From positions 1,798,001 through 1,862,000 of the forward strand of contig OY725502.1 of assembly GCA_963281255.1 (NCBI GenBank): 64,000 nucleotides of DNA, in the 5' to 3' direction. Each line of letters begins with the position of its first letter. The first letter of the stretch is position 1. The position numbers and the translations under genes were made by a program. This document shows, piece by piece, positions 32,408 through 45,132 of the stretch. The notes under the pieces were generated by a model. That model searched no databases. It saw only the letters and a list, made by a program, of their open reading frames with translations, and was not told the origin of the DNA. Origin of the DNA: Aphrocallistes beatrix (taxonomy: Eukaryota; Porifera; Hexactinellida; Sceptrulophora; Aphrocallistidae).

Positions 32408-35400
32408 ATGTCTCTTGAATTGAGTTTTCAGCTTCAAGAAGGAAAAATACAGGCATACCAATGCAAGTGTAAAAGGAAGACTGGAATTTTGAAGAAGTGG
32501 ACAGATGTGAAACTAGCGATAGAGCACAGCAGAGATACATCTTGGAAACTAGTGGATTATGCACATTCCAAAGAAGAAACAATAGTTGATGTGGCAGAAG
32601 ATGGGAAAAATATCGTGATTGAATGGGTTGAAGATGATCCACATCATCCTGACAAATTTCTTGGGGTAGTAATCAACAACAGAGCTGGGAAATCAATTGC
32701 AACTTTCCAAATGAAAGATGTCGTACAGCAAAGGTGGTTTATGGCAAGTCTAGGCGCGGAAGGCAGAGGTTTATTCTCGCCATTACTCGGAAGAGAAGAG
32801 AGGAGACTCGAGAGGGATTGGTCAGGTAGGTGGGATGATACACACTGTGTAGGGACTAAACAAAGAGGAGAGAAAAAAATAAGTCAAACTTCTGACATAG
32901 CAATAGAAGACCTTGTTCCACCTCAATATACTGAGAAAGATATATTTAAATACATGCAAGAACCAACCTACCAGTCGATACAAGAGATAAAACAGCATAT
33001 GTCGGGACAATTGCAGCCCATGCAAGAAGGAAGCAACATATTGAATCGACCTCAGCACGATACATTTCTTCCACCGCTCGGACAACCAGTCAATGTGCTG
33101 GTCAGTGTTGGTTATGGTCCTGAAGTGGACTTAGAGCCTGGAGTACAAGAGTTATGGGATCCAGTTGGCAACACTAGACTTTTTATCGACCATAACAACC
33201 AACAAACCTTCTACCAAGATCCGAGACCCCCAAAGCCAGCACCGATACGCATTGCCTGTAAACAAGTAGTTTTCGGGCCAGATAAGAAGGACCCAAGGAT
33301 AAAACAAACAAATCGTTCAGAAGAATGCGTATCCTACCACGCTGATCGAGCTAAAAAGAAGAAACATTTATGGGCAGCTTGCATTGTTGCGAAGGGTAGA
33401 GATGGAGCTCAAGGAAAATTAGGCGGGAATGGCGCTCCAGGGATTCTTGGCCAAAATGGTTATCCAGGAATAACTTCAATGTCAGGCTTTCCTGGCAACC
33501 GAGGACAAGATGGATATCCAGGATCTCATGGGTGGCCAGGACAGGACGGAGGACATGGGGCGGGCGGTTCGAATGGGTCTGATATGTCCATCTTTTTAAG
33601 TGGCGATGCTCAAAACCTGATAATGAACGGGACTCATGAAGGGTCATTTCAATTGGGTGGCGAAGGCAGTGAATACACCGTATTTATAGATTGTAGTGGG
33701 GGAAATGGGGGAAGTGGAGGCAATGGAGGAAATGGAGGGAATGGTGGTCAAGGTGGAGGTGGAGGAATTGGCGGTAATGGGGGCAATGGACAAAGCGGTG
33801 GTACATCACAGTGTGGCGGAAATGGTGGGAATGGCGGAGATGGGGGAAACGGTGGTCCAGGGGGAAATGGCGGTGCTGGAGGAAGAGGCGGGAAAGGTGG
33901 AAACTCAGGCAACGGTGGATTATGTGCGATTCATAGTTCAGATGCAAAATTGTTACATCTCATAGAAGTCGCTTGTAATGCTGGAGAACCTGGCAATCCC
34001 GGAAAAGGGGGAACAGGTGGATCAAGTGGGATTGGCGGAATAGGCGGCACTGGGGGGTTCGGCGGTGCTGGCGGTAATGGAGGGCCCAACTCGGACCATT
34101 CTGGAATAATGCCTTCAGGATTCCCCGGTACAGGAGGACAGCCAGGAGCTAGAGGGCAGGCAGGGTATGAAGGGCCTGAAGGGCAGAGCGCAGTAAAGGG
34201 AAACAGAAACTCTCATGGAGGGTTGACCTTCGTACTTGTCTCTCCAGATTGGCAGATAGTATTGGAGCAGTCAGCATATAGGTATAACGTCCATATTGAT
34301 CCTCAATCTCTCAACATCGCTTCAGCAGTTGATGATGGAATAATCGAACCTAACGAGAAGATTTTAATATCCAGCTTCAGTGTGGAAAATACAGGAGAGA
34401 TGACTTTACCAGATGGGGCTCTAGCGTCCATGGTTTCTTCCTCAACAGTAAAATTTATTCCACTGAAGGTAGCTCTGCCTCCGCTAAGACAGAAACAAGC
34501 ATATATTGTAGCTCAGGAGTTTTATGGTCGAATATATGATGTCCCACCACCAAATAAACCGGGACCTTATATCGGGGAGGCGTTTTTTGAAACTCGAGTG
34601 AACCTCCTAGGTAGACCTTTTGAGAGTGCCAAAACGCAACACAGACTTATAGTACAATATCCCATTAAAATTCACCACATTTCTTCGCCAGAAAATTTGG
34701 GCAGAGGTGAGCAAGGAAGAATAGATATAACTCTCACAAATGTATCACGATTGCCTTATGGAAACTTTCCTGGGTCTGGGGGGAACTTGGAATTGCGAAT
34801 TCACCTAGATAAGAGATTGTCACCAATATCCAACATCCAGGCAGATTACTATACGATATATTACGATCCCAATATTCAGGACAGCTTTTCTGCTGTTATT
34901 ACCCGGATTGAACCAGCTGCGAAGCTTACAATAAGCTTCAACATCGCTATCTCGAATACAGCGCAACTCTTCGAAAGGTGTCCTATTCAAGTCGATGTAA
35001 TGTTAAGAGGAAAACTAATCGAATACCAGCAACAATCCATCCGTATTACGCCTTTTTATATCCCGTCCAATCCACCTGCTGAAATCCTGTTCGTGACCAA
35101 TCATTTAATAACGAGGAGGGAATTCGTTCTGTGGCAGCGGATATTTCAGATTTTGGGAGTGGAAGTTGATTTTTGGGATAGAGACAGGTATGCTGGAGTT
35201 TCTTACCATGAACCCACTGGAAATCGCCACGAAGTTAGCTGGGTAGGTAGGTATGGAAGTTCATTGATACTTTATCCAAATGCAAATTTACAAAATTTGG
35301 ATCCGGCTGATCTGGTAGATCACTTAAATGACAATAATCGTGTTGGAACAGACCAATGCATTGATAATGATTCCGGAGCTATATTAATCCAATCTAGCGA

Positions 35401-36328
35401 AAAAATGGAAGATAATTTCGATCAGATAAAGCAATACGTGAAGAGCATATGCAATGCTGGACAGAAAATTACCATAGAGGGAAAGGAGTACGGGGGCAAA
35501 CATGTGTCAGGACCAGAAAGTAATCATATATTGACGAAACGAAATAGCATTGTTAAAAGCCTGGAAGTTCAAGCGCCAAATATACGGTGTTATGTCACGA
35601 CTGAGGTCACCCAACCGAAACGACTCAAAATGTTGTCATTCACGTATGGATCTCTGGAAATAAATCGGTTTCCAATCGAAACAATTAGCAAATTCATGAT
35701 TGTGTCTCGGCCCACGAGCAGATTTCTTAGTGATGATACAAACATGGGTGTTTCCCAAAAAGAGATTCCCCTCGCAAACAATTGGGCACAGACTCTCGTC
35801 TACGTTCTTTATGGGATTCCAACAAAAATGAAGATACGAATCTTACAAGGTCAGACTACGGAAAATGAAGTCCTCTTCATTACCCCCTCTGGATATAAGC
35901 TGAGTATTGCAGATTTGGCTCAACTCACCATCACGAAAGAAATCATTGCCGAGGTTAAGTGTCTCAGGATTAACATGCCAAAGCTGGCGACATTAACTGC
36001 TTGTGTGTTGGAGGATCTTGAAAGTTTTGTGCGCAACACTTCACAGGTGTTTGCGATTATAACTGCAGTCAAGATATTTGCAAAAGAAAATATCCCGAGC
36101 AAACAAAAGGAAATAAAACTCCAAGTCCTTGAATATTGCAGGCAGGTAAAAAGGCGATTAATCGCTTTCGGAGGTAAACAAATTGGAAAGCAGTTTAGCT
36201 CAGTGAAAAGCTCTTCCGTGAAAGGAAAGAGATTGTACTACGAAGATCTGATTGACCAACAAAATACTTTCGAACCGCATTTGCACAATGAAAAAGAACC
36301 AAACAATGACTTTGACCTCACCATATAA
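32408..36328 (+). CDS. Large glycine-rich protein with collagen-like and GGN-repeat regions
   Basis: The 1306-residue intronless frame starts at ATG. Residues 1-120 are a globular, Trp-containing domain. Residues about 330-400 hold an interrupted collagen-like G-x-y run ([34 protein letters not shown]). Residues about 428-505 are dense GGNGG/GGxGG repeats like mycobacterial PGRS text, interrupted by a CGG segment, and a second shorter glycine block covers about 523-597. Residues about 605-900 are beta-rich ([16 protein letters not shown]...), resembling Ig-like sandwiches. The remaining 400 residues are alpha/beta with an [20 protein letters not shown] start and a basic C-terminus. No signal peptide or membrane helix is visible, so it may be cytosolic or unconventionally secreted. 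I do not recognise a named family; function is unknown. Confidence 0.8.
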   Translation: MSLELSFQLQEGKIQAYQCKCKRKTGILKKWTDVKLAIEHSRDTSWKLVDYAHSKEETIVDVAEDGKNIVIEWVEDDPHHPDKFLGVVINNRAGKSIATFQMKDVVQQRWFMASLGAEGRGLFSPLLGREERRLERDWSGRWDDTHCVGTKQRGEKKISQTSDIAIEDLVPPQYTEKDIFKYMQEPTYQSIQEIKQHMSGQLQPMQEGSNILNRPQHDTFLPPLGQPVNVLVSVGYGPEVDLEPGVQELWDPVGNTRLFIDHNNQQTFYQDPRPPKPAPIRIACKQVVFGPDKKDPRIKQTNRSEECVSYHADRAKKKKHLWAACIVAKGRDGAQGKLGGNGAPGILGQNGYPGITSMSGFPGNRGQDGYPGSHGWPGQDGGHGAGGSNGSDMSIFLSGDAQNLIMNGTHEGSFQLGGEGSEYTVFIDCSGGNGGSGGNGGNGGNGGQGGGGGIGGNGGNGQSGGTSQCGGNGGNGGDGGNGGPGGNGGAGGRGGKGGNSGNGGLCAIHSSDAKLLHLIEVACNAGEPGNPGKGGTGGSSGIGGIGGTGGFGGAGGNGGPNSDHSGIMPSGFPGTGGQPGARGQAGYEGPEGQSAVKGNRNSHGGLTFVLVSPDWQIVLEQSAYRYNVHIDPQSLNIASAVDDGIIEPNEKILISSFSVENTGEMTLPDGALASMVSSSTVKFIPLKVALPPLRQKQAYIVAQEFYGRIYDVPPPNKPGPYIGEAFFETRVNLLGRPFESAKTQHRLIVQYPIKIHHISSPENLGRGEQGRIDITLTNVSRLPYGNFPGSGGNLELRIHLDKRLSPISNIQADYYTIYYDPNIQDSFSAVITRIEPAAKLTISFNIAISNTAQLFERCPIQVDVMLRGKLIEYQQQSIRITPFYIPSNPPAEILFVTNHLITRREFVLWQRIFQILGVEVDFWDRDRYAGVSYHEPTGNRHEVSWVGRYGSSLILYPNANLQNLDPADLVDHLNDNNRVGTDQCIDNDSGAILIQSSEKMEDNFDQIKQYVKSICNAGQKITIEGKEYGGKHVSGPESNHILTKRNSIVKSLEVQAPNIRCYVTTEVTQPKRLKMLSFTYGSLEINRFPIETISKFMIVSRPTSRFLSDDTNMGVSQKEIPLANNWAQTLVYVLYGIPTKMKIRILQGQTTENEVLFITPSGYKLSIADLAQLTITKEIIAEVKCLRINMPKLATLTACVLEDLESFVRNTSQVFAIITAVKIFAKENIPSKQKEIKLQVLEYCRQVKRRLIAFGGKQIGKQFSSVKSSSVKGKRLYYEDLIDQQNTFEPHLHNEKEPNNDFDLTI

Positions 36329-36699
36329 TGTAATATGCTTAAAACACTAAACCTGGAAATGTGCTTTGTATTATACTGTATATAAGCTTCATCAGCATGA
36401 AACTCTTTATATAATTAATTTCTTTTGCATTCCTTTAATACTTTGTTTAATTTTCAGTTCAGTTCCTAAAGGGTAAAGGAGTGCTGTTGCAGACGGTATA
36501 CTACGTCTGTTCGTCCGTCCACATTTCATTTATGCGATCCTGCGAAATCTATCAGCTCGAGAATCTGAGATTCGTACTTAAAAGGTATCATGTAATTTTT
36601 CATGAGTTCGAGTTGGTTATTCTCGTTTTCTCTTTGGACAGTACATGAAAAATCAAACTCAGAGGTAGCCGCTTGGCATAATATAATAAGAAATGAAGT

Positions 36700-37530
36700 G
36701 GTGTAAGCGGTTTTGGGACCTCCCAGCCTTAAAATGCTATCGTTTTAGGGATGGTGGGCCCCAAATCTCTAGAGATATAGCGCCGGGGGGGAGCACTAGC
36801 ATTTTGGGACCTCCTCGTCCCTAAACGCAAGCTTTTTGGGTGAGAGCGATTTGAGGGTCCTCACTTTTGATCCTAAATCTCTAGCGATTTAGGGATCCCC
36901 ACTTTTTCGATGGGGAGAGTTATCATTTTGGTCTAAAACTCCCAAGTACAATTATCTGACGCAAACGCATCATGATCCTGTTGATGTTGATCAGGATGCA
37001 CAACCTACCTTACTTAACATTCGGTAAAATGAATCGATTTTGAAAATTTCAAAAAAATGCCTATTTTGGACATAAAATCCTCAAAGCCCCCAGAGGGGAC
37101 TTTTGAGTTGTCAATATAATCAATGGAGCACTAACTAACAAAGGGGGATTTTTGCAAAAATTCCAACCCCAATCCTTCGTAGAAGCATAACTCATCGAGT
37201 TTTCTTGCTATTTTAACCTCAACTGCTCAGAATCGAGATAGGAACACTTTGCGAGTTATGATGTTTTGATATTCAAACACCACGGAAAATGAGAGACTTT
37301 AACTTAAAACATCATAACTTATCTCGATTCAGCATCAAAATAGCATGAAAACTCGCTGAGTTATGCTTCCAAAATGGATTGCGATTAGAAAATTTGCAAA
37401 AATACCGATTTGCAAGTTGTTGCTCCATGTTTTTATGACATCCATCAGATGTTTGTTGGGGATCCCTAAATCGCTGTGATTTAGGGATTGAAGGGTCCCT
37501 AAACGCTAGCGTTTTAGGGTAATGTATGTT
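36700..37530. repeat. Repeat region with CCCTAAAxCGCTAGCGTTTTAGGG palindromic units
   Basis: Near 36720-36910 and again near 37460-37520 occur units such as AAATGCTATCGTTTTAGGGA, CCCTAAATCGCTGTGATTTA and CCTAAACGCTAGCGTTTTAG, which are self-complementary or nearly so. Between them is AT-rich sequence. It resembles the other tandem-motif elements of the window but clear ends and target duplication were not found. Confidence 0.5.
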
Positions 37531-38266
37531 GTTACAAACAATGGATGGAATTATTAAGGTTACAAACAATAATGTTGCTTGCACACTTTTTCGAGCTACA
37601 ATGTTGCCTGCAATATTTTGGTGGAATACAAATTTGGTGTGTAAAACTAGTTATAATAGTCAAATTTTTTAATTATGATATTATTGACATCGATATCCTC
37701 ATATACATTTAGAAAATCACAGTTGAGTAATATAGTATATACAGCCAGGTATAAATAAATAAATTTACTAGTTCCACATGCAACCTTGGTTATAGTGAAG
37801 AAGTATTTATTTTGTTGGGTGGTCATGTTGGCGAGTCAAGTTAGTGTGATGTACTGCTTCACTGTATTGTTAAGTTTTCGGGTTGCATACGAATGATGAA
37901 ACTTTCGTCCCTGGAATTTTCATCACGCGGAATTTTCGCCCCCTGAAATACCCATTTCGCACCTACTTATTTCTCAATCATAAGCCATTCTCACCCTTTT
38001 TTCAAACATTTCCACTCCAAAAGCTTCAAATTCCGTTCTTTACACATTAGTACCCGTTTATTTTAGTCTCTAATGAGGCGAAATTTCCGTGAAACAGAGA
38101 CGAAAATTCCGCTACACATTGTCCGGTAACTAATGTTCAGAGGACGAAATGCGACGAAATGTCCGTTTACCATTATCAGATATTCCGGTATTCGAGTTTT
38201 TATAATATTAGAAATCGTTAAATGCTATGAAATATATTTCACAGTAGAAGAACACACTAGTAGTAA
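37531..38266. other. Gene-free spacer
   Basis: No gene is seen. Around 37880-38170 there are several GGAATTTTCRYC/GCGAAATTTCCG-like repeats in both orientations, probably an old repeat element that cannot be delimited. Confidence 0.35.
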
Positions 38267-39160
38267 CTAGTGAGAAGAAAATATTTGTAGAGAGAAGTTA
38301 TATTTTGTACATACACAGACTAATTTGGTTTGTTTTAAGATTGCAACACATTTTGGAAAGCGAAACATACCAGGTTGAATTCCGTACTCGCCGATAACGT
38401 GGAAAAGACGTCCTTCGGGGGAGAATACTTTGATGTTATGGGCGTTGTTGTCGCTAATTATAATGTTGTTTTGTCCATCCAGACAGAAGAAATAAGCACC
38501 CATAACTTGCATCTCGAATCCTCTCGTTATAATAGAGCGTATCTTCTCGCCTGAAAATGTGAACATGTGAATACAAGGACTATCCGTAAAGCTCAACACC
38601 AGCACTCCATTCGTAGAGAATTTTATATCAACAGGTTCAGTCATTGTTTGATGTTGTAAAGTTGTTTGAAACTCCAAGCTACAATTCAGTATTAGGAGTC
38701 TGTTATTATAACGATCTGCTACGTAGATAAATTCACTCGGAGATAGTGCCATTTGGCATGGATAATGGAACTCTTCAGTCCCAGAGCCGTTCCTTCCAAC
38801 TTGCTTAATCATTGAAAAGTCTTGAATTGAGAACTGAAATATCGCATCGATTCCACAGTCTGTAACATATACATTATTTTGATGGACTAGGATTCCAATT
38901 GGATGTAACAGATGTAGATTTCCGAATTGGGCAAGGTAGCCTCCTTCTTCGGATAAAATTTGAATTCGGTGATTATCACAATCACACACATAAATGTGCC
39001 CAGAGTATTCATGTACTGAGATACCTGTAGGGCAGCTAAATTCTCCAGGCGCTTCTCCAAATCTCCCAACAGCAACGAGATGTTGGAATGTCTCATACTC
39101 AGGTATTAACGTATCTGGAGTGAAAGCCGTGACTTCATATTCATGGAATTGAGTAGCCAT
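38267..39160 (-). CDS. NHL-repeat beta-propeller protein
   Basis: The 297-residue intronless frame starts at ATG (MATQFHEYEVTAF). After about 25 residues, NHL blades begin: FQHLVAVGRFGEAPGEFSCP, TGISVHEYSGHIYVCDCDN, then NVYVTDCGIDAIFQF, FIYVADRYNNRLLIL, IIISDNNAHNIKVFSP. Five or six blades fill the protein, so it is essentially a lone propeller. It is a paralogue of the gene at 53854-54810: both have a YxTFQHL-AVG start, the phrase HQTMTxPxDIK in the same place, and a FFFCLD/FFCLDGQNNIIISD blade. The role is likely protein or RNA binding; the partner is unknown. Confidence 0.85.
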   Translation of the reverse strand: MATQFHEYEVTAFTPDTLIPEYETFQHLVAVGRFGEAPGEFSCPTGISVHEYSGHIYVCDCDNHRIQILSEEGGYLAQFGNLHLLHPIGILVHQNNVYVTDCGIDAIFQFSIQDFSMIKQVGRNGSGTEEFHYPCQMALSPSEFIYVADRYNNRLLILNCSLEFQTTLQHQTMTEPVDIKFSTNGVLVLSFTDSPCIHMFTFSGEKIRSIITRGFEMQVMGAYFFCLDGQNNIIISDNNAHNIKVFSPEGRLFHVIGEYGIQPGMFRFPKCVAILKQTKLVCVCTKYNFSLQIFSSH

Positions 39161-39886
39161 TTTGATAACTTTCGAGCAAGGATTGAATTACATACAAATA
39201 AAATAGCTAGAAGGGATTAGGTAGAGTTTGATCTTTTACACGCATAATACAGTTTTTGATGGTAACATTATGACCATGAAGACGTAGTATAAAAGGTAGA
39301 ATCAACAAATACGTATGTTATTAATCATCAATTGTACATACTATGTGTTTTATTCGACGAATATTTGGATGGTATAAGTATTTTCAATTTACTTCCACCA
39401 AATTAAGTTTATAGCTTAAATTAGACAGGTGGTGTAAAAAAAACTGGCTGTGTGAAACCATCTCGGGAATATTTCAAATATTTACTATAGTAGCTTTGGA
39501 GTAGAACTTCAATCAATTTGGACAAACAAAATTATTAGTATTTTACTATATTGTATTAATTAAAAGGCCCCCATACACGATGCAGCTTTGTTGCATCGTG
39601 TATGGAGGCTTATAATATATTTTTAATTAAGATACGCATATTGACAGTCATCGCTTTAATAGTAATGTAGAGCCAGAATAATATTGTGATTATCACAATT
39701 TAAATTACATAATTAATAATAGACATGCGCTGAAGGAAAGCTTAGAGACGTAAAGCGTCCACAAATTCAAACCGCGCAGCACACAAGCGGTTAGCTGGCT
39801 CTTATATGCTCTGAACACAAATAAAGCGTTAATGATAAAGAAAAATGAGACAAAACAGCTGATGAATAAAGCAGAGTAGCTGGGAA
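39161..39886. other. Spacer between NHL gene and GCLC
   Basis: No gene is supported. It contains the small hairpin listed separately at 39571-39605 and AT-rich flanks. Confidence 0.4.
39571..39605. repeat. Short perfect hairpin
   Basis: CCATACACGATGCA is followed by a 7-base loop (GCTTTGT) and the exact reverse complement TGCATCGTGTATGG. The flanking TTAATTAAAA text is also loosely inverted, so this may be a tiny fold-back element or a structured transcript. Confidence 0.6.
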
Positions 39887-42800
39887 CTATAGCTCATCCT
39901 CCAGGAGAAAGAATTGGTTGGAAGGGATCTGAATTCCGGTCAGTTCATGCGCTGAATTTGGGAAGTTTGGGCGGGAAATGCGATGAATAGCCGCGCAAAG
40001 ATCGTAGCAGATCTTATCGGATACCACAGAGTCATTCTTGTAACTAGGATGTGATAGTATAAACTTGCGAGTCCAATTGGCGCCCGTCATGAGATCTCCT
40101 AGAGGTAACAATTAAGAATAATATTCGCGGTTCTGTTTCCGCATATAAAGTCACTCACCGCTAGCTCTATCTCTAATCAGGTCTAAATAGAGATGTAGCT
40201 GCTGTTTCTGGTCAGCTGTTAGGTCCTTGGTGTCGTCTAGGTACTCCCGCACCAGTGGCAGCAGCCCCACGAACTCCCCCGCCTAAACGATAAATAGTAC
40301 TAACACGGTAGTAATGGACAGGATCTGGGCTGCAAAGAAAACGAATGGTTTTGAAAAAGGACAAATAGTATACAATGGAGACTATTTTCTGGATGCAAAA
40401 TGGTATTAGACGTAGTTATAAAACATCTAATCTAAACATGGATTCCCATATTATGAATAACTAAAATAATTGAGCTGGATAGTAATTACGAAGGTAAATA
40501 ATTTACATAATTATACTTGTCACGGAAATTGGTATAAGGCAGAAAACTAATCAACATATATTAACGTCATCTAAATATATTCCATTCCCAATTCAATCGG
40601 ACATTGCCCCATGGGATTATTTAAAGATTTATAATTTGAAAGCGTCATCTACCTAATTTAATTTTTAAAAGGTCAATATCTCACGAATGAGAAGAGTTAG
40701 AATTAACTCACCAATGCATACGTCATGTGTAGGGCATTTCCAGTTTAAGCTATTTTGTGAAGGAAAGCCTTAAAATTTTGGGGTTTACCATAATATATAT
40801 TCTAGCCCAATGCATCGAAGGGATTTATTATTACTTAATAATTATCCCGATTTAGCCTTGGGGTCAATTCTATTTATAGAATATACCCACACTTTTAAGG
40901 TTTCCCCGCCCAAATGACTTAGCAAAATTCCTAGTCCGACTCGGGTTTTAAACATATTATTGATGGGATATTCAGCATGGATGACTCTACATGTTATGCT
41001 AACGTCATCATGCTGGCGTCAAGATGACATAGCTTCACAGACGGGATGGGAGTGTTCTTCCATATTTTTTGGACGACGACAAAAAAATTATATTGTGTCA
41101 TAATGTGAAAGCACACTCCCATCCCGTCTGTGAGGCGAGGGGGGCTGATTTGTCAGATAAAGAGGGTCCAGATTATAGAATCAGTACTCACCTTTCCATT
41201 CACGATAGTGTCAACATTCCATTGCGCCATTTCGCATGATTTAGCTGACCCTACAGTCGGAGAGAATATGTCACGGCGAAAGAACAGCTGCTGGGTGCGA
41301 CAACTGTCCCTCAGGAATGACCGCTTAAAATTCTCTTGCATCTTGCTGACTGGTATATAGAGGTTGAGATTGCGCAATAACAGAACTCGAATGAGGAGAT
41401 TGGTGAATATCAAAAAACAGCTGTTCTCAAAGTCGGTCAGTTGTAACTATAAATAAAATAGTAAATAGAAGTGTTAGGTGGTCTAGGAGTGGCTCATAAA
41501 TGTCACCTACATCGATGGGTCTGAACTCTACCCTCCATCCCATCTGGGAGGGCACAGGAGGCGGTTTTAGACGGACGTTGTTCCAGTTGGAAGAGTTTAG
41601 ATTCTCAAAATTTAGAGATGAGACTGAGTTGTCAGTGTCCAATGAGTCAGGGTAGAGGAGCAGAGGGTCTCGAATGAAAAGGTGCGCCACGTGCTTTGAT
41701 AGTAAACCATCAACACCTACACACAGAAACTAATCAAATGTTAGTTCAATTGAGAGCCTCATGCTGCTCCTAAGTCAGACCTCATTCTTAACATTAAAGT
41801 TACGATGAATTTGCTTCAAGGTGCAAATATGAATAAAGTACTGTGCAAAAAGTGAAGCGAAAAAGATAAAAAATGTGTATCAGCCAAAGTTTTGGCCGAG
41901 GACTTCAACTGCTTGTAACAATTTGATCGATTCAAAGTAACATTTGTCTATTTGAATTATTTTGATTCGCTTTGGTAAATATTTGGTTCTATCATCACCT
42001 AAACGTGTCAATGACTAGTTCCTGCTAATCGTCGAACAATAAAACCGAAATTTATAATAAATGTTAACATCGTCACCTGCTGCCACTAGAGTGTCGTGTG
42101 TCTCCTGGTGGATTGGAACAGGAATGTCGTTGTAAGCGTCTGAGGCGATGTAACAGTCAATCACGGAGTAACGGGAGTTGGGGATGTACCCGGACGCACC
42201 CTAAGCCAATCAACTATAAATACCTTGAATGGTGTGCACAGAAAGGGAAATTTGTGATCTCTCGTTCCCTGACAGAGTTGTCAAAATCCCGCTTAGAAAT
42301 CGGAACAATCGAAATAGTTCGCAGACTCAACCATTGAAGTGAACATACCGAGTTGGATCTCTCCTGAGGAGTCCTGTCATCCACTGACTGCTCGATGGCA
42401 GAAAATCTGCAGTCTATGTCTGATAGAAAGCCGTGGAAGCAAGAAGCAGTGTTGGAGAGACAAACCTGTAACAGACACACGTATCAAGCATTTAGATTTC
42501 CGAGCCTGATTTTTAGCTTGGTGCTAACTCACCATAAGAGGTCCTAGGATAGCCAGCTGGTCGTATAGATATCTCGCTTGTTCCAAGTTTGCAGTTTGAT
42601 AGGTCATCTAATACATAATTGAGTTAAGTATAGATTACTAATAACACTTTTTGATTGTGGGTAGGGCGGTTTACCTGCAAACAGCAGTTGCTCATTCCGA
42701 ACCCCATCGAGTCCATGTAGATGTGTCCTGGGAGTGCCGGGTTCTCCTCCTCTCCATGTCTCAAATCTTGACGTGTGAAATAGTCTGTGTCCGTATCCGT

Positions 42801-44703
42801 ATCCAAGTACACTACACAACGATAGATTTGAAAAGTTGGATAATTTAGGTAGAGTCTGCACAGTCCAGGGTTGGGTTCAATTATAATTGTAATTAATTAA
42901 TTACAATTAATTACGTTTTGTACATAATTGTAATTGTAATTGTAATTGATCATTGAAAAATTTTGTAATTGTAATTGTAATTGTAATTGAAGTGCATAAT
43001 TGTAATTACGTCTAAATTATACCTTAAGGCTAAAGCCACGCTTACAATTCCTATACATGTGTTAATTCTTTACATTATTGTTTTGATATCGTTGTGTTCG
43101 GTGTTTCTCGGGAATTGGTAAGTGTAAGTTGACAACTTTACGAGTAAGCATATGGATTCAATCTTTTTCATGGTTCCTGTGCACTATAAATATGTTCACC
43201 GATGATATACACGCATAATTTTTGTAATTGTAATTGTAATTGTGAATATCTTCTCAATTATAATTATAATTGTAATTATAATTAGAAATTAAAGTTGCTT
43301 GTAATTGTAATTATAATTATAATTGTAAATTAGAATTAGTTGTAATTGTAATTGTAATTGAATATAAAAATATAATTGAACCCAACCCTGGCACAGTCTC
43401 AAGTATGTGTTTATAAATATCGTGCAGTTAACGTACAAAAGTACTTACTTGGGATATTAATGACCACTCTTGATCCTCTCCTCTCTCTGATGTTCCGTTC
43501 TATCGACCTGAATAAAATGTATAAGTAACAACAACATCAACAAAATTTAAAAAAACAAATAAACAAACAATAATACGAAACAACCTAAATCTGCTATGCT
43601 GGTTCATCATGTCATCTGGAATGAAGAAAGATTTGCCAAACTCTTTGGTTAGAGTCTTTCGAGGTTCTGTGAAGCCACTGCATCCTAGCCTAAGTATAGT
43701 CACAGCTAAGTAAGGCAAATCACTGGAAATTGTGAAGGAATTGAGAATGTGCATTAGCCAAGTACCACTAAATCGGGATATTTCAAAATATTTAACTAAT
43801 TCGTCATCTTTGAGCAGTTATCGTTTATATAACATATACGTAAGTGGGCGCATGCATTTATCCGACAGAAGTAGGCATTTGTGTCCGAAAGAAGCATGCA
43901 TTTGTCAGAATTTGTCCGACACACACAAGTATGCAATTGTCGGATAGATACTTCTGTCATGAAGATGTATGCATTAGTCCGAAAGTTTTTTCGGACAAAT
44001 GCATACTCCAAAGATTCAAACAAATGCAGCTCCCCATTCGTAGCACTGCACTGTATTCTGTCTAATATGCTAACATTAACAGCTCCACCTCGCATTGGCT
44101 GTACTTATGTTAATTGATCTGGACTCACCTTGGAAACGATGAAATGCTAACTGGCACAATGTTGGGGTCCACCCCTGCCAACGCCTCTGTCAGACACTCA
44201 CGCCTAAGAAAAAATAATAAAACCTGATTTGGCCACGAGAGAATTCAACCACTTCACACCTCTGTCTGAGAGACTGCTCCACCTGCAAGAGTGCGGATAG
44301 GTCGGAGGAGAACGGGGCTCCGGGGATCCCCTCTATCATGTGGTCCCCAAACTCCGGACTCCACAAGAACCCGCCCACTCCCTCTAGAGATGGCAGGAGG
44401 CCAGATGCCACTAGTGCCACCCTAGCTTCATCGTGCGCGTGATCCAGAAACACAGCCGTGTACTCTACCTAGAAACACAAGTGTCAAACCAGAAATTGTC
44501 ACTTTTCTTTATCATATAGGATCCAGTGAACAGGACACATTTCCTACACTTACTTCATCCCCCCACACCAGCTGAGTGGACTGCAGATCTCGGTGGGTGG
44601 TGAACATGCGGATAAACTGCTCTGCACCCGATTGGCGTAAAAGGTCCACCAACTTCTTGGTTTCCTCCCAGGATAAGGCTGTTCCCAATACAAGTAGTCC
44701 CAT
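39887..44703 (-). CDS. GCLC: Glutamate-cysteine ligase catalytic subunit, 13 exons
   Basis: This enzyme joins glutamate and cysteine with ATP, the first and rate-limiting step of glutathione synthesis in the cytosol. Thirteen exons join in frame (minus strand, high to low): 44703-44554, 44468-44260, 44203-44129, 43689-43585, 43507-43449, 42811-42675, 42607-42533, 42465-42349, 42200-42077, 41716-41511, 41446-41192, 40282-40159, 40098-39887. They total 615 codons plus stop against 637 in human. Every junction uses GT-AG and phases agree. Family text includes LSWEETKK, WGDE, a HIYMDSMGFGMSNCCLQ block, SDIDCRF and SVDDRT, HVAHLFIRDP, the GWRVEFRP active-site strand, LTDFENS and FRRDIF. Start is the ATG giving MGLLVLGTALSWEETKK; an upstream in-frame ATG at 44727 is less like the family. 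Intron 5 carries a MITE, intron 3 a short tandem repeat and intron 11 a small inverted repeat. Confidence 0.93.
41034..41135. repeat. Inverted repeat in GCLC intron 11
   Basis: CACAGACGGGATGGGAGTGT near 41036 is mirrored by ACTCCCATCCCGTCTGTG near 41115, about 60 bases apart. It lies within the largest GCLC intron and is probably a very small fold-back element. Confidence 0.6.
42866..43390. mobile_element. hAT-type MITE full of AATTGTA units, in GCLC intron 5
   Basis: It begins CAGGGTTGGGTTCAATTATA and ends with the mirrored TATAATTGAACCCAACCCTG. Both sides are flanked by the exact 8-bp duplication GCACAGTC. Long runs of TGTAATTGTAATTG occupy both subterminal regions around a normal-composition centre. 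Confidence 0.85.
43853..44010. repeat. Tandem/inverted GCATTTGTCCGA repeats in GCLC intron 3
   Basis: Variants of (T)GCATTTGTCCGA and their complements (TCGGACAAATGCAT) recur about eight times. This gives matching short open frames on both strands, which are not genes. Confidence 0.6.
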
Positions 44704-44727
44704 TCGTAAGTTAGGTACCCGTCGCAA

Positions 44728-45132
44728 GTATCCTTATTTATACTCTCCCTAGCATGTTTGTAGCATAGAGCACGCGTGCGTCGGATGAAGTGTACTTGGA
44801 CTAACGAAATAGAGATAATAGCAAATACCTCAGTAGATTTGAATTTCTTTTATTTGACTGTTCAATGAGAATACATTGGGTGAAATTATGAAGAATACAC
44901 ATGCCGCCCGTTCATAGTAAAAATAAAATACATCAGTCAAGAAAGGGTCATGGCTACATGAACTGGTACCTGGTTAATAAATTTGAGAAAAAAAGATAAA
45001 AAATGTCCAACCTAATTTTGCAATTATTTTAGATAGAAATTAATATATATATATATATATTAGGGTGCTCCAATAAATTCCAAAGTTTGAATCTTATGAT
45101 GCACACTCTTCAAATAGTTTACCTTGATCACC
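44728..45132. other. Intergenic flank upstream of GCLC
   Basis: No gene is supported. It should contain the GCLC promoter; I see no clear TATA box on the minus strand. An (AT)n run lies at about 45040-45060. Confidence 0.35.

Noticed and set aside
33684-33965. His/Leu-rich and Met/Glu-rich frames across the glycine-rich region
   Set aside because: They are shadows of the GGN repeats in other frames.
42214-42348. Extra coding sequence after GCLC exon 8
   Set aside because: The open frame continues, but the family sequence resumes at 42200 after a good GTATGT donor and TTAG acceptor, so this is intron.
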